Assembly: GCA_028622995.1 (NCBI GenBank)
Contig: JAJQJQ010000039.1
Coordinates: forward strand, 496,001 to 560,000
Direction: 5' to 3'
DNA from: Panagrolaimus kolymaensis
Lineage: Eukaryota > Nematoda > Chromadorea > Rhabditida > Panagrolaimidae
Length of the DNA stretch: 64,000 nt
Shown: in pieces, positions 37,996 through 48,114 of the stretch
Layout: each line of letters starts with the position of its first letter
Position numbering within the stretch: the stretch's first letter is position 1
Notes under the pieces: generated by a model
Databases searched by the model: none
The model's input: only the letters and a program-made list of their open reading frames with translations
What the model was told of the DNA's origin: nothing
Position numbers and translations under genes: made by a program

Positions 37996-38042
37996 AATAG
38001 TAATTAAAGATTTCGAGTTATTTGCGAAATTTAATTACTCTC
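37996..38042. repeat. 47-bp palindromic repeat, copy 9
   Basis: ATAGTAATTAAA (37997-38008) and TTTAATTACTCTC (38030-38042) pair almost fully; span 47 bp counting the outer mismatched base. Confidence 0.65.
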
Positions 38043-38861
38043 AAAACCTTTTCAAAACATTCAAAATTCTATCTTGTATCAGAAAAGTGCCTAGTTTGTG
38101 CATTAATCATTGCTCGGTGCAAATAAAAAATTTAATTTTTATTTGATTTTTAGAGAAAACAAAATCAAAGACGATGATAATAAATTATTATTTTCTCACG
38201 ATTGAACTTTTCTTCTCTTGATCGCATTGCGTTGGGATGAAATTCTCTAAAACACAAACTTACTTTATTTTTACCTTCGCGAATCGCTAACACAAAAATA
38301 TTGTATTAATTTCCTCTGTTTTGCTCAATATTATTTTTTGAATTTTCAATTGATCTTTTCGACTTTCTTTTTTTGCCTATCCTTTTTTTTAGTAATAAAT
38401 GATAAGAAAAAAGAGAAAGAAAGAGAAAAAAAACCACAAATATGCAATTCAATGAATTTAGTTGGGCGCGCTTTTAGTTACCGTAAACCTTCTTTTTTTT
38501 CTTATTCGCCACCTCCTCTCTTTTTTTTTATTCAGCTTTGTAGTTTGTTACTTATCTTCGTCTCTCAATTTTAAAATAAACAAAAAAAATGAAAAAAGGC
38601 GTGTCAAATAAAAAAATTTTTTTTATTATTTTATTTTTAAACACCAAAACAAAAAAAGTCCCCGCCTATTTTTTTTTTGTGGTGCGTGTATGTGTGTGTT
38701 GGTGGTCATCAGAAAGTTCACAGCACAGATTTTTTTGAGAGGGGTATAAAAGTTGAAAATTATGAGACCATTAAAAGCTTTACAAAGGACTTTTTGGGAT
38801 TTTTATTTTTCTCTCTCTCTCTTTCTTAACTTTAAAATATTTTTGATTTGAAGAAAAAAAA

Positions 38862-40472
38862 ATGTTTATCAATTTGAGCTTTAAAATTTTTTGTTTATTT
38901 TTTACTTTATTTATTGGCAGTTCTTTATGCAGCAGCAGCAACAACCTTCATGGACCATTTACAGATGATTTCAGGTTATGGCTTGAAAGGTAAGAAATTT
39001 TAAAAATTTAATAGTTAAATTAAAGTAATACTGTAATGTTTAAAAAATGATAGTAACTCAAAAATTAAAATTATTGCCAATGTTTGATTACTATCTATCA
39101 TTATGAGAGTAAAACTTTTATTAAAAATATTTTCACTTTCTTGATTACTTTATTTGCTTTTTTTTCACTTTTGATAGTAAGATATTTTTTGCTATTTATT
39201 TTCGCTTTTTACTTACTATCACTTTTAACTTTGACAGTAATAAAAAATTACAATTTATTCTTTAATTTTTGTTACTCTATTGAATTTTTTTTATTTTTCA
39301 GTGCGGGATATGCAGATTACAATTTCCCGGCTTTACATCTTGGAGTAAATGCTTCGTATGGAGGCAGACAATTTAAAGATCAAAAAATTCATAACGAACC
39401 CGTAATATTTATTCATGGAAATTCTGATGGAGCATTGGATGATGGAACGGAATTTTCTAGTGGCTTTTCAGTTTCCATCAAACATTTCCTTAAAAAGGGT
39501 TATACTCCCGCTGAACTTTATGCGATTACTTGGGGTGATCGAGAATTAATGAAATCCTTCAGTCGAACTCATTCATGCGCAACACTTTTAAGAATTCGTC
39601 GATTTGTTGAAGCTGTTTTATCTTATACAAATGCAACTAAAATTGATATCATCGCACATTCCATGGGTGTTACACTTGCAAGACAAATAATTAAAGGTGG
39701 AATAGTTAGAGATAATGTTGAAAGTTGTATGCTTGGAAAACCCTTGAATGGTCGAATTCAAACTTTACTTGGTATTGCTGCAGCTAATTTTGGTCTTTGT
39801 ACCTGTAATAAAGAGACAGCAGCTAAAGTGCCAGCTTGTGGAGTTATGGTAAGTAATTTTACAAGGAATAACAACAACAACAAAAATAGTAATCAAAATT
39901 AAGCAATATTTCGTAAAAATTTGTTACTGTCATTGAATAGCATTTAAAATAAACAAAAAATGGCGGGAAAAGGATTTTTGGATATTTTTTTTAAAGTTAA
40001 AAAAGTTTAACTCTTCCCAAAATAAATAAATACGTAATTTTTTGTTACAAATTAATTTAAAAAAAAGCACACGATGATAATTATCTAAACATTTTTTTTC
40101 TTTTTTCAGACAGGTTTTTATTCCGGTGATTCATGTCGAAAAACTCCCAAAATGCCATTAACTAAACATAAATCTCATATCACTTGTGCTGATGCTTCGC
40201 CATATCAACATTGTAATCCAGAATATGCAGAAAATTTAATGAAATTAAATTCTGATCCATCTTTTAAAGAAGCAGAAAATATTTATTCCTTTTGGTCAGA
40301 AGATGATGAAATTATTGGAAGTAATGGAGTATGGGGGCGTAAAACGAGTCACATACCTAATTCGGATGATTTTATTGTATATTCAAATAAAAAGCATCAT
40401 GCTTTAAAAACTGATACCGCTCATGATCAATTTCGAGCTGTTACCATTGGAATTGAAAGTGATAGATCTTAA
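38862..40472 (+). CDS. Secreted lipase, EstA/class 2 type (nematode lips-like), copy 1
   Basis: Three exons (38862-38989, 39302-39848, 40110-40472) give 345 residues. A signal peptide (MFINLSFKIFCLFFTLFIGS) precedes GPFTDDFRLWLES and the alpha/beta hydrolase fold: FIHGNSDGA is the oxyanion strand-turn, and DIIAHSMGVTLARQII holds the nucleophile S163 in an AHSMG elbow. A histidine in HALKTDTAHDQF near the C-terminus is the likely catalytic His. Conserved Cys pairs suggest disulfides and secretion. The family resembles bacterial EstA-like lipases expanded in nematodes. Exon 2 is closely similar to exon 3 of the neighbour at 41381, so the two are tandem duplicates. The introns carry copies 10 to 13 of the palindromic repeat. 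Confidence 0.85.
39049..39095. repeat. 47-bp palindromic repeat, copy 10
   Basis: GATAGTAAC at 39049 and GATTACTATC ending 39095, span 47 bp, in intron 1 of lipase copy 1. Confidence 0.7.
39173..39220. repeat. Palindromic repeat, copy 11 (48 bp)
   Basis: Perfect 9-base arms GATAGTAAG / CTTACTATC, span 48 bp, same intron. Confidence 0.7.
39233..39279. repeat. 47-bp palindromic repeat, copy 12
   Basis: GACAGTAAT (39233-39241) and GTTACTCTA (39271-39279), span 47 bp. It starts 12 bp after copy 11 and ends shortly before the acceptor of exon 2. Confidence 0.6.
39885..39931. repeat. 47-bp palindromic repeat, copy 13
   Basis: ATAGTAATC (39886-39894) and GTTACTGTC ending 39931, span 47 bp with the outer base, in intron 2 of lipase copy 1. 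Confidence 0.6.
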
Positions 40473-41380
40473 TCTTAAAACTCAATTAAATTACTTTGAT
40501 ATTATTTTTTATCAACACTCGCAATGATGATCTCATATAAAAATTTTAAAAGAAAGATAAAATACGAGTGCCTCATTTAATAAATCTCATACTTTTTAAT
40601 AAATGTTTTTTTGTTTGTTTGTTTTTGTATTATGACTTTTTTTTGTTTTGGTTTTTTTCTTGATAAATAAAGTTAAAAGTTTAAATAATTTTTTAATGCA
40701 AAACCATTCAATGCAAAAAAAACTCTCTAATAACCAAAAAAAATTTCGTTCTTTGATTTTAGATTTGCCAAAGAAAAAGTTCTTTGGAAATGCTTTCTTC
40801 AGTCTCCTTTTTTTACTGTGCTTGTTTTTTGGATGTACGTATATTTATCAAAGCAAAGCAAACAAAATCTTTTCAATCATCAACAAAAAATATGCCAATT
40901 TTCAACAATCAATGTGGAAAGCATCTTTGAAACATTTTTTATAAATAAATTTGTAAAAATATAACGACGACAAACACAAAAAAAAATCGTGTGGCGTTTT
41001 GAATTCAACATTTTAGTTGTAAAAATTTCAAAAGAAGCTATCAGCAGCTAACAAGGTATTGTTTTTGTAGTTGCAAGTCCGTCCATTAGTCCAACAACAA
41101 AAAAATGATACGTTGATTATAAAAAAAAAAGCAGCAAATCAAAATCATAATCAAATACGTGGCAAATTTTTTATTTTACACAACTCAAATAAAATTAATA
41201 TTTATATTAATAAATCTTCTTCCTTTGTTAAATTTTATTAATATAAAATGTACCATTTAAAAATGAAATAAAAAGCATTCACTCTCCTATAACAAAAAAA
41301 TAATACATACAACAACTTTAGCGAAAAGTGAATTTTTTTTCCTATCTTTAAATTATTATTGTTGCTATTTTGCAATTGCA
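40473..41380. other. Intergenic between the two lipases
   Basis: AT-rich. A frame at 40648-40944 has one hydrophobic stretch but is Lys/Asn/Phe-rich and lies in the 3' flank of lipase copy 1, so I do not call it. The 5' flank of lipase copy 2 shows no clear motif. Confidence 0.5.
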
Positions 41381-42815
41381 ATGAAGCAGTTGCTTTTATT
41401 TCTTTTTAGTATTATTTTATTTTCCAATGTTGTTAACAGCTTTTTTATTAAAGAAGAATGGCTTGAAAAGTGAGGAAATTTGGGAGATACTGTAAAAAAA
41501 AATCAAGATGTTCCGCTACATATCTTTTTAAAAAAAATGATTACTAAATAAAATAGTTTAGTTTCACTTTATTGATAATTTTTCAGAATAGGTTATTATG
41601 AAAAGAAAAAGATTTCACTAATTTCTGGGCAAAAATTTGGACTTCCTAAAATGAAATTAACTCAAAATGGTGATGAACGACTTCCAGATGGTTATCCTGA
41701 AGGTCCATTTACTGAAGATTTTCAGCGATGGATAAATGAGTGAGTTAGCTTTGTTTAGAGTGAAGAAAATTTATTTTAGGCTGCAAATCGACAGTGATTA
41801 TTATACCAAAGTCGTTTTTTAGAAGCGATATTTACATTCAATATGATTTCCCTGCGTTGCATCTTGGAATAAATGCTTCGTATGGAGGCAGACAATTTAA
41901 AGATCAAAAAATTGATAACGAACCCGTAATTTTCATTCATGGAAATTCCGATGGAGCATTATATGATGGAACAGAATATTCTAGTGGCTTTTCTGATTCC
42001 ATTAAATATTACCTTGAAAATGGTTATACTTCAGCTGAACTTTATGCCGTTACTTGGGGTGATAGAAAGCTAGAAAATTCTTTCAATCGTGAACATGATT
42101 GCAATACAACTGATCGAATTCGAAAATTTGTTGATGCTGTAATTGAATATACTGGAGCACCTAAAATTAATATTGTTGCACATTCTATGGGTGTAACATA
42201 TGCTCAACAAATAATTAAAGGCACGATAGATGGAATTTTTGTTGATCAAAATGAATGCATTATTGGTGAACCAATAAATGATAAAATTTCAACGCTTGTT
42301 GGAATAGGTGGAGCAAGTTTTGGTATCTGTGGTTGTTATACAAATGAGAACATTACAGACACACGAGTTTGTGGTAAAGATTTTGTAAGCTTTAAAGTTG
42401 CTGTTTGTAATTTTTTAAACGCTAAAATACTGTACTTTAGGGATTTTTTCCTGGCTACAACTGTACTGACGAATTTGGCCATGTTAACTCGACCCAATGT
42501 GATGACCCTATACTTTTAGAATTAGCCGAAACCATACTCATTTGTACACCCCAATTTCGTTCCATATATCTTAATCATCTTCTTTATGATCCAGCTTTCA
42601 AATATGCAGATCATGTATTTTCAATTTGGTCAGAGGATGATGAAATAATTGGATCAAATAATGTTTGGGGAATGAAAACAAGCAAGATTGATAATTCTGA
42701 TGATGTTGCCGTTTTTAATGGTCTAACTCATCATGGACTCAAAAACGATCCAAGTGCAATTGAAAAGCAATTCAATGGTGTCCATTATAAAAGTTTAAAT
42801 GGTACTTTGCTTTGA
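41381..42815 (+). CDS. Secreted lipase, EstA/class 2 type, copy 2
   Basis: Four exons (41381-41469, 41587-41739, 41823-42384, 42441-42815) give 392 residues. The signal peptide is MKQLLLFLFSIILFSNVVNS. An extra ~50-residue N-terminal segment (KISLISGQKFGLPKMKLTQN and following) is absent from copy 1. The common core begins GPFTEDFQRWINE, with DFPALHLGINASYGGRQF, FIHGNSDGA and the nucleophile elbow AHSMG at S202. The C-terminus has FSIWSEDDEIIGSN and HHGLKND, as in copy 1. The 3' exon encodes more Cys than copy 1 (GFFPGYNCTDEFGH and following). Substrate is unknown; secretion and lipase-fold assignment are firm, activity is inferred. Confidence 0.85.
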
Positions 42816-42985
42816 GTTGATTATGTATTTCATTTAAATCCGTTATTTAAAAAAATGTTATAAATTATATCAAAAGTTTGAGTTTATTAATTATCGGTAA
42901 CGAAAAAGCTTGAGAAACAATAAAATGAAAAAATAAAAAATATAAAAAGTGCGCAACATAAACATCAAAATCTTATATACTCCCT

Positions 42986-43145
42986 TGCATCACAGCAGTA
43001 TGACAATGTGCTTTGCAACAAGGACGGTGTCTTTAGTAAACCCATCAGCATTAAAACCAAGTAATGAGAATAAAGAAAACAAAAGAATTGGATGTAGGAA
43101 GTAAATCACAGAGAATAAGGAGGAATCCACAGCACCAAAATCAAA
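42986..43145 (-). pseudogene. SLC17-like transporter relic (fragment)
   Basis: About 150 bp clearly align with the SLC17 pseudogene exon at 45450-45600 (shared TGTGCTTTGCAACAAG-like and ATTAAAACCAAGTAATGAGA-like words) but with deletions that break the frame. The rest of the transporter is missing here. It marks the left end of a duplicated block. Confidence 0.7.
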
Positions 43146-43785
43146 GGTAATGAAGAGAAGAAGAAAACGGATCAGAAGAAAATAAGAATGTTAGGAAAAA
43201 AACGCATAAACAAGCACAAGCTTAATTTGGTTAATTATCTTCAACTTTATTATTTGTAATATTAGAAAATCGAAAGAAATTATGTTCATTGAAAGCTTCG
43301 TTAGTTTCTTTTTTCAATTGCAAAAATATGCAAAGGCTAATTCTTCAAATAGTCTGTCTTTCATTGCTCTGGTTTTCATGCAACATGAATCGAATGGATT
43401 ACAATTCAAACCATCTACTATGTATTAATAAAAATATTGAATGAGTTACTTCATTTGGGTTATAAATATGAGATACTTCTAAAAACTATTTAGAACTATC
43501 ATCAGAAAACTCCATTCAAAAAAACCGCGTTTTTCATGGCTTTTTCAACACGAATATCGTTTTTTTCTTTGGAAGCTTCATTAGTTTTTCACATCCAGTT
43601 TTCTAAGAAAAGTTTGTTACAAAGCTAAAATTGTGCCTTCTTTTTGAATTACACATGTTTCGATTCTCCGAGCTCTAATAAAATTAATTTATAACTTTTT
43701 ATTACGCGTTTTTAAAGGATATTTGTTGCTTCTTTTTTTATTCTAACAAACCGTTTTTAGAGCTATTCATTCATTAGTGGTTAAA
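43146..43785. repeat. 5' flank of MATH-BTB copy 1, duplicated at 46440-46989
   Basis: Between about 43200 and 43785 the sequence matches 46440-46989 with scattered differences (shared ACTTTATTATTTGTAATATT, CATTCAAAAAAAC, and a TTTTTAGAGCTATTCATT leader). The last match includes a trans-splice-like acceptor about 25 bases before each ATG. No gene was found in it. Confidence 0.7.
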
Positions 43786-44939
43786 ATGGATTCAACTTCA
43801 AAGCCTCCATCAACTTTAGTAAGTTTTTCTTTTTAACTTGTTCCAAACTAATTCATTTGTTTTTTAGAAGATTGAAAGTCCTTTTGCAATCAAATGGGAA
43901 ATCGAAGAATCTAAATTGGTTGCATTGAAAGATTCAGAAGATGGATATTTGAAAACAGAAAAATTTGAAGCTGCAAATATTCCTGGCGTTAAATATTTTC
44001 TTGAAATTTATCCTAATGGAGATGATGAAGAATGTCGTGGACAAGTATCTACTTTTTTGCATCTGGAATTTGAAAATGAAAAGAAAGTCAACTCTAACTT
44101 CAAATTTATAATTGGATCGGCTGGTTTTATTAGTAAAAAACTTGATACTGAATACGTAGTAACATGGATGTATGGAGCCGACCTTTTCTCAACTGAAGAA
44201 TTATTTGATCCTGAAAAAAAGTATATCGTTGATGGAAAACTTTCACTTAAATGTCATGGAACTTTGAGCATTGAACAAGAAATTAAATCTGCTGATAAAC
44301 AATGGAAAGATAACGATGTTGGAAAGGCATTATGGAACCGTGGTGATAAAGACTTTACTATTGTTGTTGATGGAAACAGCCTTCAAGTAAGTTTATTTTC
44401 TCTTTTTCAACATTTTTAAAAGTTATGTTATTTATTTTTAGGCTCATAAAAATGTCCTTTCTGCTCGTTCACCAGTTTTTGAAGCAATGTTCAATGCTAA
44501 AATGAAAGAAACAACCGAAAACAGAATGGATATCACTGATCTCTCATATGAAACTGTCAACGCTGGCATCCAACTTTGTTATGATCGCAACATTTCAACT
44601 TTAAGTTTGAATGAAAAAATTGGCGTCCTTCAATTTTTTGACAAATATGAAATTTTGAATCTTAAGGTAAGGCTTTTTTCAAACCGATACTTTTGTCAAC
44701 AAAATCTGTTTTAGGATGCCACCGAATCTTCCTTGATTCAAGATATCTCAACATCAAACGTCTGTCGCATCGCAAATTCATCCATCATCTCAAATGCTAT
44801 CAAACTTCAGCAAAAATGCATGGATTTCTTGGTTGATTGCGTCAAAAAATCTCAAATGGTCTCTGAACTTAATACCCTTGATCAAGGTCTTTGTTTTAAG
44901 ATGGTTGAAAATGCTTTTTACAAAGTTACAAAATCTTAA
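43786..44939 (+). CDS. MATH-BTB domain protein (BATH family), copy 1
   Basis: Four exons (43786-43818, 43868-44386, 44442-44666, 44715-44939) give 333 residues. The MATH domain occupies about residues 12-170 (FAIKWEIEESKL, FLEIYPNGDDEECRGQVSTFLHLEF). The BTB domain starts at 185 (AHKNVLSARSPVFEAMFNAKMKE), and the C-terminal helices (260-333) include ISTSNVCRIANSSIISNAIKLQQKC, a BACK-like end. BATH proteins are Cullin-3 adaptors: MATH binds the substrate and BTB binds CUL3. The family is strongly expanded in nematodes. A TTTTTAG acceptor lies just upstream of the start. Its BTB exon is identical to that of copy 2 while its MATH exon differs widely. Confidence 0.9.
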
Positions 44940-45116
44940 TTTGATTGTTTGTTTTCATGTTGTTTTGCCATTTTTTGTTTAAATAAATTTTCTATTTACA
45001 TTTATTGTTTTTTTACTTTTAAGACACAAATTAGGATCCAATGTTAATGAGAATGATGATGGTGAACAAAAAAAAATACCGGTATAAACAAAAGAAAAGA
45101 AAGCCGAGTAAAAAAT

Positions 45117-46101
45117 TTACACATCTAATACAGCAACAACAGAAACTTTAGCATCACTAATTTTAAGCGAAGGAATAATTGCAGGGAGGTTAGAAATAAT
45201 TTGAGAAACATTAGTTGGTTGAGTCCATGGTGCAGCTTCACCCGAACAAAATACACAAAAAATAATATTTGCAATAATTAAACATGCTGCATAAATATAA
45301 AATACAATTGCATATTGATCATGAGTTCCTTTAGGAGTTAATCCAGGAACAAGAAAAGAGCCAGTAAAAAGGGAAAGGCATAAGATAACCTAGAAATTTG
45401 TAAGGATTAGAAATGATTTTGGAAGGTGTGTGTGTTGGACTTACTTGCATTACAGCCATTACCGTAGGACTATGTTGCTTTGCAACAAGTACAGTGCCTT
45501 TAGTAAAACCACCAGCATTAAAGCCAAGTAATGAGATCGGAATAATTATGAGAATAACAGAAACAAAAGTATTGGATGAAGGAAGTAAACCGCAAAGAAT
45601 AAGGAGGAAGCCGTAGCCCCAAAATGCGAGAGTATTAAAAAAATCGCATCTAAAAAATGTCCTCAAAGAGCACAAAAAAGAGCTCCAACGATCGCGTGAA
45701 TATAAAACACAGAGTCCCAACTAGTGTTAAATTACCGACCGACCGACAAAAAAGTCGGTAAATTCTGAAAATTGTCGGTATGGAAATTGCTCCCGGTCGG
45801 TAAAGTCGGTAATTTGTCGGTATAAAAAAACGGTCGGTCGGTAAATCGGTCGGTAAAAAGTCGGTCGGTAAGTCGGTAATTACCGACTTTTCGGTCGGTA
45901 ATTTAACACTAGTCCCAACCAATGGTTGTAGCTGCAGCACCAGAAACAGGCATAGTAAAAATTGCCGAAAGGTGAATATAACCCATGAGTAAACTAACAA
46001 ATAAACCATATTCTTTAAGAGATGACCAAGTATTATTAATGGATCCAATAACTGGGATAGGATTGGACAAAGCAGCACCACAATAGCTCCAAAGAAATAA
46101 T
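45117..46101 (-). pseudogene. SLC17 (MFS anion/glutamate-type transporter) pseudogene interrupted by MITE B
   Basis: Minus-strand exon remnants read as the C-terminal half of an SLC17 transporter: 46101-45912 (SAIFTMPVSGAAATTIGWD), continuing after the transposon at 45721 (SVFYIHAIVGALFCAL), then an exon ending 45445 (FNTLAFWGYGFLLILCGLL, GFNAGGFTKGTVLVAKQHS) and a last exon 45389-45117 (FYIYAACLIIANIIFCVFCSGEAAPW). The N-terminal half is missing. MITE B splits the Gly-Trp-Asp codons, the frame then reaches a TGA, and the exon between the two middle parts is deleted, leaving an intron end. These are three independent lesions, so it is not functional. Confidence 0.85.
45722..45911. mobile_element. 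hAT-like MITE B (CGGT-iterated), 190 bp
   Basis: Perfect terminal inverted repeats of 21 bp begin TAGTGTTAAATTACCGAC and are flanked by a perfect 8-bp target duplication GTCCCAAC at 45714-45721 and 45912-45919. The interior is built of GGTCGGTAA / TTACCGACC words in both orientations. There is no coding capacity. It is inserted within an exon of the SLC17 pseudogene. Confidence 0.93.
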
Positions 46102-46989
46102 CTGTTAAATTAATGTAAATTTTTATGTATTTGTAAAATTAAACTGTAATATTGTATGTAAGAAATAAAAAGTATTAACCTAAACAAACTTTTTGCACTT
46201 TTTTGAACCCCTTTATTTATTTTTAGTTGTGCCTCTGTTTTTCTTTTGATTTCGCGATGATTTTAGGTTGTTTTCAAGCATACATACGCATACATAAAGG
46301 CAACTTTTATAATTGAGTAAGATTGTTAGTGAAATTCAAGCCATTAAAAGTATGAGAACAAAAGGAACATAATCGTTTACTTGTGTAATATTTACTTGGT
46401 TGTTGATTACGAAATTATGGCATTTTTTGCTTGAATGGTATCATCTGCAACAAATTTTTTAGTTAAACCATAAATAAACAAGCGAAAATTAATTTTGTTG
46501 ATAACCATCAACTTTATTATTTGTAATATTCGAAAATTGAAAGAAATGATGCTTGTTGAAAGATTCGCGAGTTTCATTTTTCAGTCGCAAAAAATTGCTA
46601 ATTCTTCAAATTGTCTTTCATTGCTTTTGATTTCATGCAACAAGAATGAATTGAAATCATTAAAATCATCGACTATGTACTAATAAAAAAATATCCAATG
46701 AAATTAGAATATTCATTTGAGAGATAAATATAAGACACTTGTAAAAAAAACTACGATTGCCATCATAAAACTCCATTCAAAAAAACATCGTTTTTCAGCG
46801 CGACGTTATCGTTGGAAGCTTCTTTCGTTTTCTTTACAAAGTTAAAATTAATGTCGCTTAAACAATTATCGATTCTCCGCGCTCTCTCTCATAAAATTTA
46901 TTTTAACTTTTTGTTAGGCATTTTAAGAAATATTTTATGTTTTTATTTGAACAAACGTTTTTAGAGCTATTCATTGATTAATGGTTAAA
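46102..46989. other. Flank between SLC17 pseudogene and MATH-BTB copy 2
   Basis: 46102-46440 shows nothing recognisable. 46440-46989 is the duplicate of the region upstream of MATH-BTB copy 1, including the TTTTTAG trans-splice-like acceptor before the start codon. Confidence 0.6.
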
Positions 46990-48114
46990 ATGGATTCAAC
47001 TCCTTCAACTTTAGTAAGTTTTTCGTTTTAACTTGTTCCAAGCTAATCGAATTGTTTTTTAGAAGATTGAATGTCCTTTCGCAGTCAAATGGGAAATCGA
47101 CGAAAGCAAATTGATGGCATTGAAATATTCAAATAATGGATATTTGAAAACAAAAAAGTTTCAAGCTGCAAATCTTCCTGGTGTCAAATATTATCTCCAA
47201 TTTTTTCCTAATGGAGATGTTAAAGAAAATCGTGGAAAAGTATGGATTTTTTTGCATTTGTTACTTGAAAATGAAATGAAAGTCAACTCTAACTTCAAAT
47301 TTATCATTGAATCTGCTGATTATATTATTAATTTGAATAATGGATACGCAGTTGAAGACTTTTTCACCACTGAAGAATTATTTGATCCTGATAATGCGTA
47401 TATCGATGATGGAAAACTCACACTTAAATGTAAAGGAACTTTGAGCATTGAACAAGAAATTGAATCAGCTGATAAACTATGGGAAGAAAATGATGTTGGA
47501 AAGGCATTATGGAATCGTGGTGATAAAGACTTTACTATTGTTGTTGATGGAAACAGCCTTCAAGTAAGTTTATTTTCTCTTTTTCAATATCTCAAAAGTT
47601 ATGTTATGCATTTTTAGGCTCATAAAAATGTCCTTTCTGCTCGTTCACCAGTTTTTGAAGCAATGTTCAATGCTAAAATGAAAGAAACAACCGAAAACAG
47701 AATGGATATCACTGATCTCTCATATGAAACTGTCAACGCTGGCATCCAACTTTGTTATGATCGCAACATTTCAACTTTAAGTTTGAATGAAAAAATTGGC
47801 GTCCTTCAATTTTTTGACAAATATGAAATTTTGAATCTTAAGGTAAGGCTTTTTTAAGCTGATATCTTTGTTAACGAAATCTGTTTTATAATGCAACTGA
47901 AGCTTCCTTGATTCAAGATATCTCAACATCAAACGTCTGTCGCATCGCAAATTCATCCATCATCTCAAATGCTATCAAACTTCAGCAAAAATGCATGGAT
48001 TTCTTGGTTGATTGCGTCAAAAAATCTCAAATGGTCTCTGAACTTCATAACCTTGATCAAAGTTTTTGTTTTAAGATGGTTGAGAATGCTTTTTATAATG
48101 TAACACAATCCTAA
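46990..48114 (+). pseudogene. MATH-BTB protein copy 2, splice acceptor of last exon lost
   Basis: Exons 46990-47013, 47063-47563 and 47618-47842 match copy 1, encoding MATH (12-~160) and BTB. The last exon (from 47890) still has an open frame to 48114, but the acceptor TTTTAG|GATGCC of copy 1 reads TTTTATAATGCA here, so the AG is gone. Retaining the intron adds four residues and a stop at 47857, giving about 254 residues without the C-terminal helices; the next downstream AG leads at once to TGA. It could therefore be a young pseudogene or a truncated BATH protein. The MATH domain differs at many positions from copy 1, the BTB exon at none that I can see. Confidence 0.75.

Larger units (their letters stand above)
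26669..38861. other. 12-kb region without a supportable gene
   Basis: About 12.2 kb of very AT-rich DNA with abundant A and T runs and words such as TGCAAAAAA. No spliced model, rRNA or tRNA could be built. It holds the 3' UTR of MBTPS1 at the left, the promoter of the first lipase at the right (CT-rich run 38812-38825), and eight copies of the 47-bp palindromic repeat. Isolated frames of 60-100 residues are short, overlapping and low in complexity. Non-coding RNA genes cannot be excluded by reading. Confidence 0.6.

Noticed and set aside
39084..39301. Long hydrophobic N-terminal extension of lipase copy 1
   Set aside because: The frame is open through intron 1, but a canonical donor (38990) and acceptor (39301) join a proper signal peptide to the lipase core in phase.
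40648..40944. 98-residue frame with one hydrophobic stretch between the lipases
   Set aside because: Lys/Asn/Phe-rich composition expected from AT-rich DNA, no splice or polyadenylation context, no recognisable domain.
45650..46081. 143-residue minus-strand frame
   Set aside because: It is an out-of-frame reading through the SLC17 pseudogene and MITE B; the repeated TDLPTD residues are the CGGT array translated.
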